Positions 9,701 through 17,178 are shown, counted from the first letter of the stretch. The stretch is DNA of 64,000 nucleotides from JBEHWX01 sp048498995 (GCA_048498995.1 JBEHWX010000006.1:38232-102231), one strand, 5' to 3'. The notes: a model not told the origin generated them from the sequence alone. A program made the numbers and translations.

Positions 9701-11556
9701 TCGGCGTCGCCAACCAGATCTTCTCGGATCTCTCGAAGACCCACCAGCGGACCATGAACGCCTCCACGAAGTCCATCGGCAAGGGCTTCGACGAGGTCAC
9801 CAAGGGAATCACGGAGCTCTTCACCACCATCGACAAGAACCTCTCGCAGGGCTTCACCGACAGCGCGAAGGGGCTCGAGAAGGGACTCAACGGCGTGCTG
9901 ACGAAGCTGGACGCGAAGATCTCCGAGGAGGCCAAGAAGGCGGCCGATCAGGTGCAGCCACGCTGGAAGTCGGTACTGAAGGTGCTCCTGGTGATCGTGG
10001 TCCTGATCGTCGTCGCGGTGCTGGTCGGGCCGGCGGTGATCGCCTTCGCCGGCGCCGCGGCCGGCACGCTCGGGACGATCATCGGCGGCGCGATCGTCGG
10101 CGCCGCCGCCGGCGCGACCATCCAGCTCGGCAACAACCTGATCGACGGGAACAAGAACATCTTCGAGGGGGTCGGCAAGGCGGCCGCGGTCGGCGCCATC
10201 AGCGGCCTGGCCGGTGGCCTGGGAGCCGCGGCCAGCGGCGCGGTCGGATCGACGCTCGGCACCGTCGGGCAGGCGCTCGTCCGCGGCGGCATCAACCTCG
10301 CCTTCGACGTCGGCGGCAGCATCATCGGCGATCTTGCCGTCGGCAATCCGATCACGCTGGAGGGTGTGCTGATCGGCGCGGGCATCGGCCTGGTTGCCGG
10401 TGGTGCCTTCAATAATCTCGGGAAGCTCGGGAAGATCGGCCGCGCTCTCGAGTCCGTTCAGATCGCCTCGGAGGGACTCGGCGCCAGCGCCGGCACCGCG
10501 TTCGGCGGCGGCGTCAAGAGCGGCCTCGGCTTCGTCAAGCCGGAGGTTCCGGCCAGCGAGCCCACGATCAAACCGGGAACGGTGGAGTCGCCGACGCTCC
10601 CGAAGCCGGAAGTCGAGGCGCCGGAGATGCCGGGCGTCAACCGCGTGGCGCCCGAGCCGACCACGAGCGGCGGAAAGCTGGAGATCGAGCCCCCGTCGGC
10701 GCGCACGAAGGGAGCCTCGGAAATCGAGACGCCGGCCGGCGGGCCGAAGGGAGAGTTCGAGCCGACGGTTCGCGCGCCGAAGACGGAGGCCGAGCCCACC
10801 GCCACCGGCAGTGGTCACGCCGAGGGGGAGGGGAAGCCGGCCGGGGTGAAGCCCGAGGAGGAGATCCCGTCCGGCGCGCAAAGAAACGGCGACGCGCCGA
10901 AGCGGAGCACGCACGCCAACGAGCCGGAGATCGAGCCGGGCGTGGTGGCCAAGGAGAAGGTGACCGGACCGGACGGCGAGCACCAGATCAAGGTTCTGAA
11001 GAACGGGAAGGTGGTGAAGTGCTCGGAGTGCGCCGACCTGCGCGCCCGCTATGCCGACGAGCTGGCCGATCCGAACAACGCCCATCTGAAGGAGCGTCTG
11101 GACGCGCTCGAGGGCGTCGCCGATCCGAAGGTGAAGGCGCGACTGGCGGCCGAGCTGGATGGGGAGCTCGGGGCGGTCAAGACCGGCCGGCTGGGAGCGG
11201 GCATGGACGTGGAAACAGGGCCCGTTACAAACACCCCGACGATCAACGGGCGCAAACCAATTAACAGCGAGTATGCCGGGAAAACGCATCCATCGGGCGT
11301 CAAATTCACCGAACAAGGATTCCCGGATTTCCGACCGCATGCCAAGGCGGAAGTCGAGCTCGACAATCTTACGGGGCATTACCCGACTGATGCTGCACGT
11401 GCAAATCAGGCCGTGGGATTGAGCAAGACTCCGGATGATTACGTTTGGCATCATGTCGAGGATGGACGTACATTACAGCTCATTCCCAAGAAGATTCACA
11501 GAGCCGCCAGACATACCGGCGGAGCGGCAATCATTCGCAATGGAGGGTTCGATTGA
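6796..11556 (+). CDS. eCIS-core (DUF4157) polymorphic toxin with C-terminal WHH nuclease domain
   Basis: A 1586-residue modular protein. Residues 82-102 (LRIGDAGDQFEQEADRVAEQ) and about 190-262 form the DUF4157/eCIS-core domain, including HPATRGTLESSLGTDLSQVR and the HExxH-type MAHETAHVLQQ with HETAH at 253-257. Residues 270-550 are Ala/Glu/Pro-rich and low-complexity; about 560-1050 are predicted long helices. Residues 1060-1220 are a hydrophobic, Gly/Ala-rich putative membrane-insertion segment. A Pro/Glu linker leads to a KCSECADLRARY block near 1405 and a tip of about 115 residues with W1551-H1552-H1553 (DYVWHHVEDGRTLQLIPKKI), matching the WHH branch of the HNH/Endo VII nuclease superfamily. 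The tip is expected to cut nucleic acid. The gene is coupled to the SUKH gene by a 1-nt overlap. Delivery by an injection system elsewhere is inference. Confidence 0.88.
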   Translation: MPYDHQQLPTAAEPTTNEITRQRAVAGLDLSRGERRDRSSGHGDSGSDPARGGGYPHSFMLRDRLNQSDEERAVRSLIRAKLRIGDAGDQFEQEADRVAEQVVTRQSRGTVSGNSGSGSSGSGGASGGSQRQPSISRMPLATTSLWAAARTSSEREHSGDGARTERATESARPSMVDVATRAIDGSGEGSPMHPATRGTLESSLGTDLSQVRVHDDRTAQRSASDLGARAFTHRNHIWLGPGESQSDLSLMAHETAHVLQQDGVVRRKPDPTKEDQNEEEKKRKIEQGAPTGAETTEGAADGSVTPTSTSRDGAAMPTSTATTTPVPTSAASENTAAPEGEAATAESETASGNDGARAMAPDGASGAPEPMPTASAGVGENGGNHEKEIDSPVLTRTVGAVTSDVQHVEGTAPAGAPPTVAEKVSEAGDAAAARASTGPESASGASVDIQAASLTDASEEAGATKEAVALEGAEVAGEAGGAAMEMAASVEGEGPAEEGAEAPEQIMTGPGTPSVTAGAPAGEAAQAPPPGSLAAIGASATQLLSTGVHFGGETSKDSRTGDNPAAEANAKSTEFLARGVTRVQSIVAAGESVSGEITAAATAAKAGVDASMSENTSKLQASIAGARGEATKKATQTRGTVDRNHTRAISSVNSSTTAARGRAQSMHQAAMRALATQESAQLGRVQSHFATGYQTFRGLGPVVGNRAIAKGEQRARGYISQFNGESTLLEGAYHDNKLQASADAARAVAKEYQKGIIAEADKQAGNLLQGKPQAIAKVRESAGKTRDVLNAQLKTANDSLDKAKMSSIAGANAMKKKLIKAIDKGLKSTLAKLAEQESAQLSGLKAYGEGQKSAIDRDTALVIASLVQGVAQSAGSLNDTLASFVAGARGAEAPAPEELDAILGDADATIGEVVAQVLAKIQEGIQTSNQGIAGGGATLVDSLNTLGIAGIDQATKAQAAFDGGLTELLGVANQIFSDLSKTHQRTMNASTKSIGKGFDEVTKGITELFTTIDKNLSQGFTDSAKGLEKGLNGVLTKLDAKISEEAKKAADQVQPRWKSVLKVLLVIVVLIVVAVLVGPAVIAFAGAAAGTLGTIIGGAIVGAAAGATIQLGNNLIDGNKNIFEGVGKAAAVGAISGLAGGLGAAASGAVGSTLGTVGQALVRGGINLAFDVGGSIIGDLAVGNPITLEGVLIGAGIGLVAGGAFNNLGKLGKIGRALESVQIASEGLGASAGTAFGGGVKSGLGFVKPEVPASEPTIKPGTVESPTLPKPEVEAPEMPGVNRVAPEPTTSGGKLEIEPPSARTKGASEIETPAGGPKGEFEPTVRAPKTEAEPTATGSGHAEGEGKPAGVKPEEEIPSGAQRNGDAPKRSTHANEPEIEPGVVAKEKVTGPDGEHQIKVLKNGKVVKCSECADLRARYADELADPNNAHLKERLDALEGVADPKVKARLAAELDGELGAVKTGRLGAGMDVETGPVTNTPTINGRKPINSEYAGKTHPSGVKFTEQGFPDFRPHAKAEVELDNLTGHYPTDAARANQAVGLSKTPDDYVWHHVEDGRTLQLIPKKIHRAARHTGGAAIIRNGGFD

Positions 11557-12032
11557 TGAAGGTCAAGTTGAGCAAGGGAAGCGCGGCTTCACCTGATGAT
11601 GTCGCTTTGCTGGAAGCGAAGCTTGGAGAGCCCTTGGTGAGGGATTATTTGACGTTTCTGGAGAGGAACGATGGCGCTGAAGCGGAGAGTAACATCTGCG
11701 CCATCGATCGGGCGAGTAATTGCGCCGTTACCGGCTTCATTCCGGTGCGGGACATTCCGGAAGAGATGTCGTGGATTGAAAATCTTCCTGACCGAGCGTT
11801 TCCAATCGCCTGGGCAGAAGGAGGGAATTATGTGCTGCTGGATCAAGGGAAAGGTGGAGCCGTCTTCTTTTGGGATCATGAGCTCCCCGATGACATGATC
11901 AGGATAGCGGATGATTTCGATGCGTTTCTGGAAACTCTCGAGCCGTTCGATCCCAGCAGCGTCGTGCTGAAGCCGGAGGATGTGAAAAAAGCCTGGATCG
12001 ATCCGGACTTTTTGAAAAGCCTCGGAGAATAG
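11556..12032 (+). CDS. SUKH (SMI1/KNR4) family immunity protein for the WHH nuclease
   Basis: A 158-residue acidic cytoplasmic protein. The ATG shares its first base with the last base of the toxin's TGA, and GGAGGG lies nine bases upstream, so the two are translationally coupled. SUKH features are visible: EAKLGEPLVRDYLTFLERNDGAE near the N-terminus, VRDIPEEMSWIENLPDRAFPIAWAEGGNYVLLD in the middle, and VFFWDHELPDD followed by IADDFDAFLETLEP. SUKH proteins neutralise many nuclease toxins, and WHH toxins are a known partner class, so immunity to the upstream tip is well supported by context. GC content is visibly lower than in flanking genes, shared with the toxin tip. Confidence 0.88.
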   Translation: MKVKLSKGSAASPDDVALLEAKLGEPLVRDYLTFLERNDGAEAESNICAIDRASNCAVTGFIPVRDIPEEMSWIENLPDRAFPIAWAEGGNYVLLDQGKGGAVFFWDHELPDDMIRIADDFDAFLETLEPFDPSSVVLKPEDVKKAWIDPDFLKSLGE

Positions 12033-12094
12033 TATTGATCCTTGGAGTAATCAGCGTGTGCCCGGTGCCAATGGCGCGCGTTATCCTGGGTTAC

Positions 12095-12321
12095 ATGCCG
12101 AGATATTCTGATGTGGTTGATATGATCGCGGCCGATCAGGCGCGAATCGTCGATGGTTATGCGCGCAATATTGTCGAAACCTTCCGACGCACCATCGGTG
12201 GCCGCTGGGATATCGATCTGGAAATGACAGGGATATGTATTTCCGGATCCGCCGCACCGGCGGCTATCCGCGGCGCATCCTGGAAAACGGCGTCGAGGAA
12301 AAAGCCAACGCCGCGAAGTAA
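12095..12321 (+). pseudogene. Frameshifted small gene, possible displaced toxin or immunity remnant
   Basis: From the ATG at 12095 one frame reads MPRYSDVVDMIAADQARI and continues to RWDIDLE near 12225. The following sense-like sequence is in another frame: DRDMYFRIRRTGGYPRR, then LENGVEEKANAAK and TAA at 12319-12321. A single missing A within GAAAAT near 12225 would join them into one reading frame of about 75 codons. Upstream, a third frame gives GANGARYPGLHAEIF before a stop, which may be the end of an older module. No family is recognised. The base composition matches the low-GC toxin tip. Decay of an orphan polymorphic-toxin cassette is inference. Confidence 0.45.
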
Positions 12322-12552
12322 GGTTTGGGCGTCTGTCGGCCCATATCCGGAATCGCTCCTCATGAGCGCATGTGGGGGGCGATTTGCCGTTTCCGGGAGA
12401 TCGGGGGAGATGCATGATCGGCATCAACCTGCCTTGCGGATAGCGCCGACGAGTGGGGAGTGCTCCGCGCGCCGCCACCTGCCGTGGCGGTGCGCCCCGT
12501 CCCGGGAATCCTGCCTGTAAACATCAACCTTCCCCGTAACGATTCGACGACC

Positions 12553-13125
12553 ATGGCTGGTAGCCATCTCCAGGATCTCGCCGACCGGTATTTCCAGTTC
12601 CTCGTTGCCGGGCACGGCTATCGCCGCGCCGCGGCCTCCCCATATCTGGTCGTGTACGAGTCCCCGACGACGAGAATCAGCATCTTCCACGATGAGGTCC
12701 GCTCCCATGAGCTCAGGCTGAGCGTCGGAGCCAGGGACGGTGATGGCCCGCCATTCTCCATCGGTGAGATCCTGAGATTCCGGAACGCGCCGGAGGCGGC
12801 GACGCTCGCGCTGATCCAGGTGCCGGCCGTGGAGGATCTTGACCCATGGATCGAGAAGCTGGCGCATGCACTCGGGAGATATGCGGGTGATCTCATCGCC
12901 GGGGACGCCCGGAGCTTCGCCGAGCTCACCGCGTTTCGTCATCGCGAAGTCGAGCGTTATGCGCTCGAGCGCGCGCTTCGCGTCGCGCGTGCCGACGCGG
13001 AGGCCGCGTGGCGACGGAAGGACTATGCCGCCGTCGTCGAGATATTTGGCCCTCTGCGCTCCGCGCTCACCCCGAGCGAGCTGGTGAAGCTGCGAATCGC
13101 CGAGGCGCGCTCGGCAACGCGCTGA
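12553..13125 (+). CDS. Uncharacterised protein in the immunity array
   Basis: A 190-residue soluble protein of unknown family, starting at the ATG at 12553. The N-terminal half alternates strand-like segments (YRRAAASPYLVVYESPTTRISIFHDE) with charged turns, and contains SIGEILRFRNAPEAA. The C-terminal half is helical and rich in Ala, Arg and Glu (LERALRVARADAEAAWRRKDYAAV). Its position between a SUKH immunity gene and further small proteins, and its size, fit an orphan immunity protein, but no immunity family is recognised. An upstream in-frame extension to 12460 lacks protein-like composition. Confidence 0.6.
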   Translation: MAGSHLQDLADRYFQFLVAGHGYRRAAASPYLVVYESPTTRISIFHDEVRSHELRLSVGARDGDGPPFSIGEILRFRNAPEAATLALIQVPAVEDLDPWIEKLAHALGRYAGDLIAGDARSFAELTAFRHREVERYALERALRVARADAEAAWRRKDYAAVVEIFGPLRSALTPSELVKLRIAEARSATR

Positions 13126-13256
13126 CGCTCCCCGCGCTTGATCCATCACCTTCCTTCACGGCATCCTCCGATCGGACTATCTTCCCCTTTTCATCTCATC
13201 GCTCGAAGCACAGCACGCACGTGGACCCGCAACCCGTTTCCGCTCGCCATGATCCA

Positions 13257-13661
13257 ATGGCGCCCGTTCAGCTTCTCCTCGAACGGGAGCACGCCCGCCT
13301 CCAGGCCGGCGGCTACTGGGACTGTCTCGCGACCGCGCGCGAGCTTGCCCGGCTGCTCCTCGCCGGAGGACGCCGTCCCTGGATCGCGCGCGTTCGCGCG
13401 GCCGAGACCATCGACGATCAGACGTATCACGCTCCGCTCGTTCCGCGGGCCCCCGGCATCAACCGCGCCTGGACCACGCACTACGTCTGCTGCTACGATG
13501 GCGTGGCCTGGGAGCCGGTAACGGGGCGCCCGATGCCGACCGGTACGTACGCCGTCGAGATGTTCGGCACGCCGATCCCGATGGAGGTCTTCGTTGCTCC
13601 GGACGTGGTCCCGGAATATCTCGATCGTTCGATCTCCCCGCGGCGCCGCTCATCGGACTGA
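13257..13661 (+). CDS. Uncharacterised Cys/His-containing small protein
   Basis: A 134-residue protein with start taken at the ATG at 13257; an in-frame GTG at 13221 is equally possible and neither has a clear ribosome binding site. It contains GGYWDCLATARELARLLL, then NRAWTTHYVCCYDGVAWEP about 75 residues later, ending with FVAPDVVPEYLD. A Cys at the start of a helix followed by a His on a later strand resembles a papain-like arrangement, but the third residue cannot be assigned, so this is only a possibility. It lies in the presumed immunity array, 131 bp after the preceding gene. Function unknown. Confidence 0.55.
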   Translation: MAPVQLLLEREHARLQAGGYWDCLATARELARLLLAGGRRPWIARVRAAETIDDQTYHAPLVPRAPGINRAWTTHYVCCYDGVAWEPVTGRPMPTGTYAVEMFGTPIPMEVFVAPDVVPEYLDRSISPRRRSSD

Positions 13662-13740
13662 ACGTGGATTGCTCCGCGATGAATATTCGGAGGATCGGTT
13701 CCATGCCGGCCTTCACCAATATCAGAATGCGTTTCCTCCC

Positions 13741-14253
13741 ATGATCGACAGCGAACCGATCTCCTTCTTCCATCTCGGCTACAACATCGAGTCGCACGCG
13801 TCCACGCTGCGACAGGCGACGCTGGAAGAGCTCAGGGAATGGGTGTTCAGCGACAACCCGGAGCTGTACGGCGCCATCGTCGTGACCGGGCTCGGCGCGG
13901 GAGAGCTGATCGTCGAGGATGAGCTTCCGCCACTCGTGTGGCATCTCTGTTTTCAGGCGCTTATGGCGCTGGATCGTGGCGAATCCTATCAGTGGCACAT
14001 CTTCTCCTATCCGAGCCAGGCGGAGGTGCGCGCCGAGTGGAAGCACGTCTCCATTCTCCTCAACGATCGCGTGCTCGGGACGTTCCCGACACGGCCGTTG
14101 GTGAAGGCGCTCTGGGAGGTGGGGCAGCGCTTCGTCTACATGTACGTGTCGGTGCTGGCGACCAATCCGGAGTCGGCCCCGGCGGGGGACCAGCTCGTCG
14201 AGGGGCGGGACGACGCGCGTGATGCCGTCGCGCGACTGCTCGCGTCCACGTAA
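13741..14253 (+). CDS. Uncharacterised protein in the immunity array
   Basis: A 170-residue protein starting at the ATG at 13741, with CTCCC rather than a Shine-Dalgarno sequence just upstream. It has EPISFFHLGYNIESHAS near the N-terminus, an acidic ELIVEDELPPLVWHLCF segment, YQWHIFSYPSQAEVRAEW in the middle and a helical C-terminus (LWEVGQRFVYMYVSVLA). It is soluble and has no signal peptide. I do not recognise the family. Its size and its place between small uncharacterised genes and a SUKH gene are consistent with an orphan immunity protein (inference). Confidence 0.6.
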   Translation: MIDSEPISFFHLGYNIESHASTLRQATLEELREWVFSDNPELYGAIVVTGLGAGELIVEDELPPLVWHLCFQALMALDRGESYQWHIFSYPSQAEVRAEWKHVSILLNDRVLGTFPTRPLVKALWEVGQRFVYMYVSVLATNPESAPAGDQLVEGRDDARDAVARLLAST

Positions 14254-14324
14254 TCACGCGCAAGCCAACACGGGCCTCGGCTCACGAGTGGTTCGGTTTC
14301 CATATCAACGTCACGAGGCACGCC

Positions 14325-14750
14325 ATGAACGACGCCATCCGAGCATTGTTGACGGATTTCACGCTGGTCGAAGGAGCCTCGCCGGAGGCACTGGCGGCGC
14401 TGAGGAATCTCCCCGATGTCGCTCTGCCCGCGGAGTATCTCGACTTCCTGCGGGAGTCCAGCGGCGGCGAGGGGTTCGTCGGAGAATCCTATCTGGTTCT
14501 CTGGAGGGCCGAGGAGCTGGAGCCGTTCAACCGGGAATATCAGGTGGCCGAGCGCGCTCCCGGAATATTCCTCTTCGGCTCCGACGGGGGAGGGGAGGGA
14601 TTCGGGTTCGACGTTCGCCTGACGCCCCCCCGCGTGGTGATGCTGCCGTTCATCGGCATGGAGCCGCGGTACGCCATGCCGGTCGCCGAGAGCTTCACCG
14701 GGCTGATCGAGGCGATGTCTGGCGCCGATGGATCGCTGCTCGGCGATTGA
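14325..14750 (+). CDS. SUKH (SMI1/KNR4) family protein, orphan
   Basis: A 141-residue acidic protein. The SUKH signature is readable: ALPAEYLDFLRESSGGEGF, then ESYLVLWRAEELEPFNREYQV, then PGIFLFGSDGGGEGFGFDV and a C-terminal helix beginning ESFTGLIEAM. Proteins of this family bind and inhibit diverse bacterial toxins. No toxin gene sits next to it; the nearest toxin tip ends at 11556 and has its own SUKH partner, so this is probably an orphan immunity gene kept after loss or exchange of a toxin module. The ATG at 14325 follows GTCACGAGGC, giving a weak AGG. Confidence 0.85.
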   Translation: MNDAIRALLTDFTLVEGASPEALAALRNLPDVALPAEYLDFLRESSGGEGFVGESYLVLWRAEELEPFNREYQVAERAPGIFLFGSDGGGEGFGFDVRLTPPRVVMLPFIGMEPRYAMPVAESFTGLIEAMSGADGSLLGD

Positions 14751-14870
14751 TGTCGATCACCCGGCATCGGAGTGCCGGATCCTCGGATCGCCAGGCGATG
14801 CATGGTTTCCGTCGGCGGCGTAACTTCGCGCCACAATCGATCAGCATGAACTATCCGGAGCAGGTTGCCC

Positions 14871-15131
14871 ATGGCCACCAGTTGCACGCATCTCGATCAG
14901 ATCTCCGACGACGTTACTCCCAGCGCCGAGGGATGTGAGGACTGTCTCAAGTCCGGCGGACACTGGGTGCATCTTCGGCTCTGCCTCACCTGCGGCCACG
15001 TCGGCTGCTGCGATTCCTCCCCGAACAAGCACGCCCGCAAGCACTTCCACGACACCGGACATCCGATCGTGCAGTCGTTCGAGCCGGGAGAGGACTGGGC
15101 GTGGTGCTACGCCGACGAAGTCTTCATCTGA
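14871..15131 (+). CDS. Standalone UBP-type zinc finger protein
   Basis: An 86-residue protein consisting almost wholly of a UBP (ubiquitin-hydrolase) zinc finger. Metal ligands are readable: CTH at 5-7, CEDC, then CLTCGHVGCCDSS and NKHARKHFHDTGHP. In eukaryotes this fold binds the C-terminus of ubiquitin; bacterial single-domain versions exist with unknown ligands. The start at the ATG at 14871 follows CGGAGCAGG; an in-frame TTG at 14865 is less likely. It closes the toxin/immunity region on the same strand. A protein-binding role is inference. Confidence 0.9.
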   Translation: MATSCTHLDQISDDVTPSAEGCEDCLKSGGHWVHLRLCLTCGHVGCCDSSPNKHARKHFHDTGHPIVQSFEPGEDWAWCYADEVFI

Positions 15132-15312
15132 TCGCGTGCCGGTCGCGCCGCGGCGACGGCGTCGCAAACGGCATCACAAGCGGCATCGCGCCGATCGGAT
15201 GCTTAAGAGTTGAAACGGTTTCCGGCCCGGGGAATTCCTAACATCGCTCCCTCGCGGATACGCCATCATGCGGATTGCGCGCGCGGGAAGAGCTCACAGT
15301 TCGGGAGTTATC

Positions 15313-15540
15313 ATGGCAGAGGATATCGGCCTCATCATCGGCATCACGATCATGCTCGTGTTCGGAGCCGTGGTCACGTTCATCATCCCGCGCGCCATCC
15401 AGAAGTACGATGGCGATCCCGAGCGCGCCGCCGACGGGCGCACGATGGTGGCGTGGATGCGATGGCTCGGCGCGGCGGTCATGGTGATCGGCGTCGTCTT
15501 TCTCGTCTTCTATCTGTTCTTCAAGGCTCCCGAGTTCTGA
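15313..15540 (+). CDS. Small two-TM membrane protein
   Basis: A 75-residue protein with the ATG at 15313 preceded by GGGAG at a six-base spacing. Two hydrophobic helices lie at about residues 5-26 and 51-70, joined by a charged loop (RAIQKYDGDPERAADGRTMV). No family is recognised. It is 62 bp upstream of the DinB-like gene and may share its transcript. Function unknown. Confidence 0.65.
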   Translation: MAEDIGLIIGITIMLVFGAVVTFIIPRAIQKYDGDPERAADGRTMVAWMRWLGAAVMVIGVVFLVFYLFFKAPEF

Positions 15541-15602
15541 TCCGATCGATGCTCCGATAGTCCGCCGCGTCAGGTGGCAATGTCGAGACAAGGAGAGTAA
15601 CG

Positions 15603-16217
15603 ATGGATGCTTCGAACGCTTCAACGCCCGTGTCTCCCCGCAATCGGCAGCTCGCCGGGTACGACGAGCAGTTCCGCGAGGTCCGGCGCGCCGCGCACGC
15701 GCTGGTCGATCCGCTGACCGACGAACAGTTCAACTGGCATCCGGCGCCGGGACGCTGGTCGATCGCCGAGTGTCTGATGCACCTGTGCGAGACCGGCGAG
15801 ATGTACGTGCCGCTTCTGCGCGACGCGATCCGCGAGGGGCGTCGACGTGGGAAGCTGGGGGAGGGGCCGTTTCATCACGGCATGTTCGGGCGCTTCTTCA
15901 TCAGCAGAATCGAGCCCCCGGCGAAGGTGAAGATTCCCGCGCCGAAGAGCATGACCGTCGGCATCGACGCGACGCGACATGATAAGGAGACGCTGCTCGC
16001 CAGGTTCGATGCGCTCGGCCGGGAGCTGAGGTCGCTGGTGGCCGAAGCCGACGGGGTGGATCTCGATCGGGTGAAGATTCCGTCGGTCGTGATACGGCTG
16101 GTCAGGATGAATCTCGGCGAGTGGTTTCAGTTCATCGCCGCGCACGAGCGGCGCCACCTCTGGCAGGGATCGAACGTGGCCTCGGAGCGGGCATTTCCCC
16201 TGGCCACGGGCGGGTAA
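15603..16217 (+). CDS. DinB-superfamily putative metal-dependent protein
   Basis: A 204-residue protein with AAGGAGAG eight bases before its ATG. It has the DinB-like four-helix pattern: the first helix GYDEQFREVRRAAHALVDPL, then the TDEQFNWHPAPGRWSIAECLMHL block with the first likely metal-binding His, and a C-terminal WFQFIAAHERRHLWQ with the paired histidines. DinB/YfiT proteins bind a divalent metal and include thiol-dependent transferases and hydrolases. The three-histidine set is complete. Substrate unknown; cytoplasmic. Confidence 0.87.
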   Translation: MDASNASTPVSPRNRQLAGYDEQFREVRRAAHALVDPLTDEQFNWHPAPGRWSIAECLMHLCETGEMYVPLLRDAIREGRRRGKLGEGPFHHGMFGRFFISRIEPPAKVKIPAPKSMTVGIDATRHDKETLLARFDALGRELRSLVAEADGVDLDRVKIPSVVIRLVRMNLGEWFQFIAAHERRHLWQGSNVASERAFPLATGG

Positions 16218-16555
16218 CGGCGCCGAATGAGCGATAGCGCATAATCGGGAAGCTCGTATCTTGCGCGCCGCTCGGGCCGCGCGGGATTCGTATCCCTGAC
16301 GCGGTCACCGGCGCGCAACGGGGATGTCCGTACCAACGGCTCCGTCGGCGCGCCGATCGCGAGCATGATGCATGGGCGTGATTGCCCCCGAAACCGCCAC
16401 TACATTCGACGATTCGTGTCGTTCGACGCATTGACGGGCACCGCTTGGCGCCGGTTTTGTGGCGTGTACCGGTGCTTCGGCCGGAATCCGGCCGGGGCGA
16501 CGCATGCCCGTGTGAAGCGGCACTCACACATTTTCCATTCGTTGGAGGAGTATCA
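16218..16555. other. Gene-free stretch upstream of the FKBP gene
   Basis: About 340 bases without a convincing gene. A short perfect palindrome (CGGCCGGA/TCCGGCCG, 16478-16493) lies about 60 bp before the FKBP start and could form a hairpin. No other repeat, RNA gene or clear promoter is seen. Confidence 0.35.
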
Positions 16556-17002
16556 ATGGCAGAAGCTAAACAGGGTGATACCGTGAAGGTTCACTACACC
16601 GGACAATTCGAGGATGGGACCGTGTTCGACTCCTCCGCGGATCGCGATCCGTTGGAGTTCACCATCGGCGCCGGCCACGTGATCCCGGGATTCGAGCAGG
16701 CGGTCGTCGGCATGTCCCCCGGCGATACCAAGCGTCAGACGATCCCCTCGGAGAACGGCTACGGCTCGCACAACCCGGATATGGTGATCACCGTCGAACG
16801 TCAGCAGCTGCCGGCCGGCCTCAATCCGGAGATCGGACAGGAGCTTCAGCTGATGCAGCAGAACGGACAGCCGATTCCGGTGGTGGTCACCGACGTGAAC
16901 GATTCGACGATCACGATCGACGCGAACCATCCGCTGGCCGGACAGACGCTCGTGTTCGATATCGAGCTGGTCGAGATCTCCGGTCGCAACGGCAACGCCT
17001 GA
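16556..17002 (+). CDS. FKBP-type peptidyl-prolyl isomerase, SlyD-like
   Basis: A 148-residue cytoplasmic protein with no signal peptide. GGAGGAG precedes the ATG at 16556. The FKBP half is clear: VKVHYTGQFEDGTVFDSS, then PLEFTIGAGHVIPGFEQAVVGM and SPGDTKRQTIPSENGYG. An insert-in-flap-like segment (ERQQLPAGLNPEIGQELQL) follows, then DANHPLAGQTLVFDIELVEI, which closes the FKBP fold. This architecture matches SlyD-type folding helpers, although the metal-binding His-rich tail of E. coli SlyD is missing. It isomerises X-Pro bonds and acts as a chaperone. Confidence 0.93.
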   Translation: MAEAKQGDTVKVHYTGQFEDGTVFDSSADRDPLEFTIGAGHVIPGFEQAVVGMSPGDTKRQTIPSENGYGSHNPDMVITVERQQLPAGLNPEIGQELQLMQQNGQPIPVVVTDVNDSTITIDANHPLAGQTLVFDIELVEISGRNGNA

Positions 17003-17079
17003 GCCGGCGTGTCCCGAGCGGGCATTGCTCCGGCTCCGCGGCCGGACCGCCCGTGGCGGCATATCGCGACGCGACATCG

Positions 17080-17106
17080 GCGCCCGGTCGACTTCCGGCC
17101 GGGCGC
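17080..17106 (+). terminator. Candidate hairpin terminator after the FKBP gene
   Basis: An 11-bp stem with one G-T wobble (17080-17090 with 17096-17106) and a 5-base loop, 78 bp after the FKBP stop. It is not followed by a T-run, so it may act only as an mRNA end or a weak terminator. Confidence 0.4.
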
Positions 17107-17178
17107 GTCCCGTCGTGCCGGCGGAACTCCGTATGTTGCCGGCTTCTCAGTGCATTCCGTTCCATCGATCGCGTGGAT

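Noticed and set aside
7834..11454. A 1206-codon open frame on the minus strand inside the toxin gene
   Set aside because: It is an antisense shadow. The composition is Arg/Gly/Leu/Asp-rich with no family motif, and the plus strand has clear domains over the same bases.
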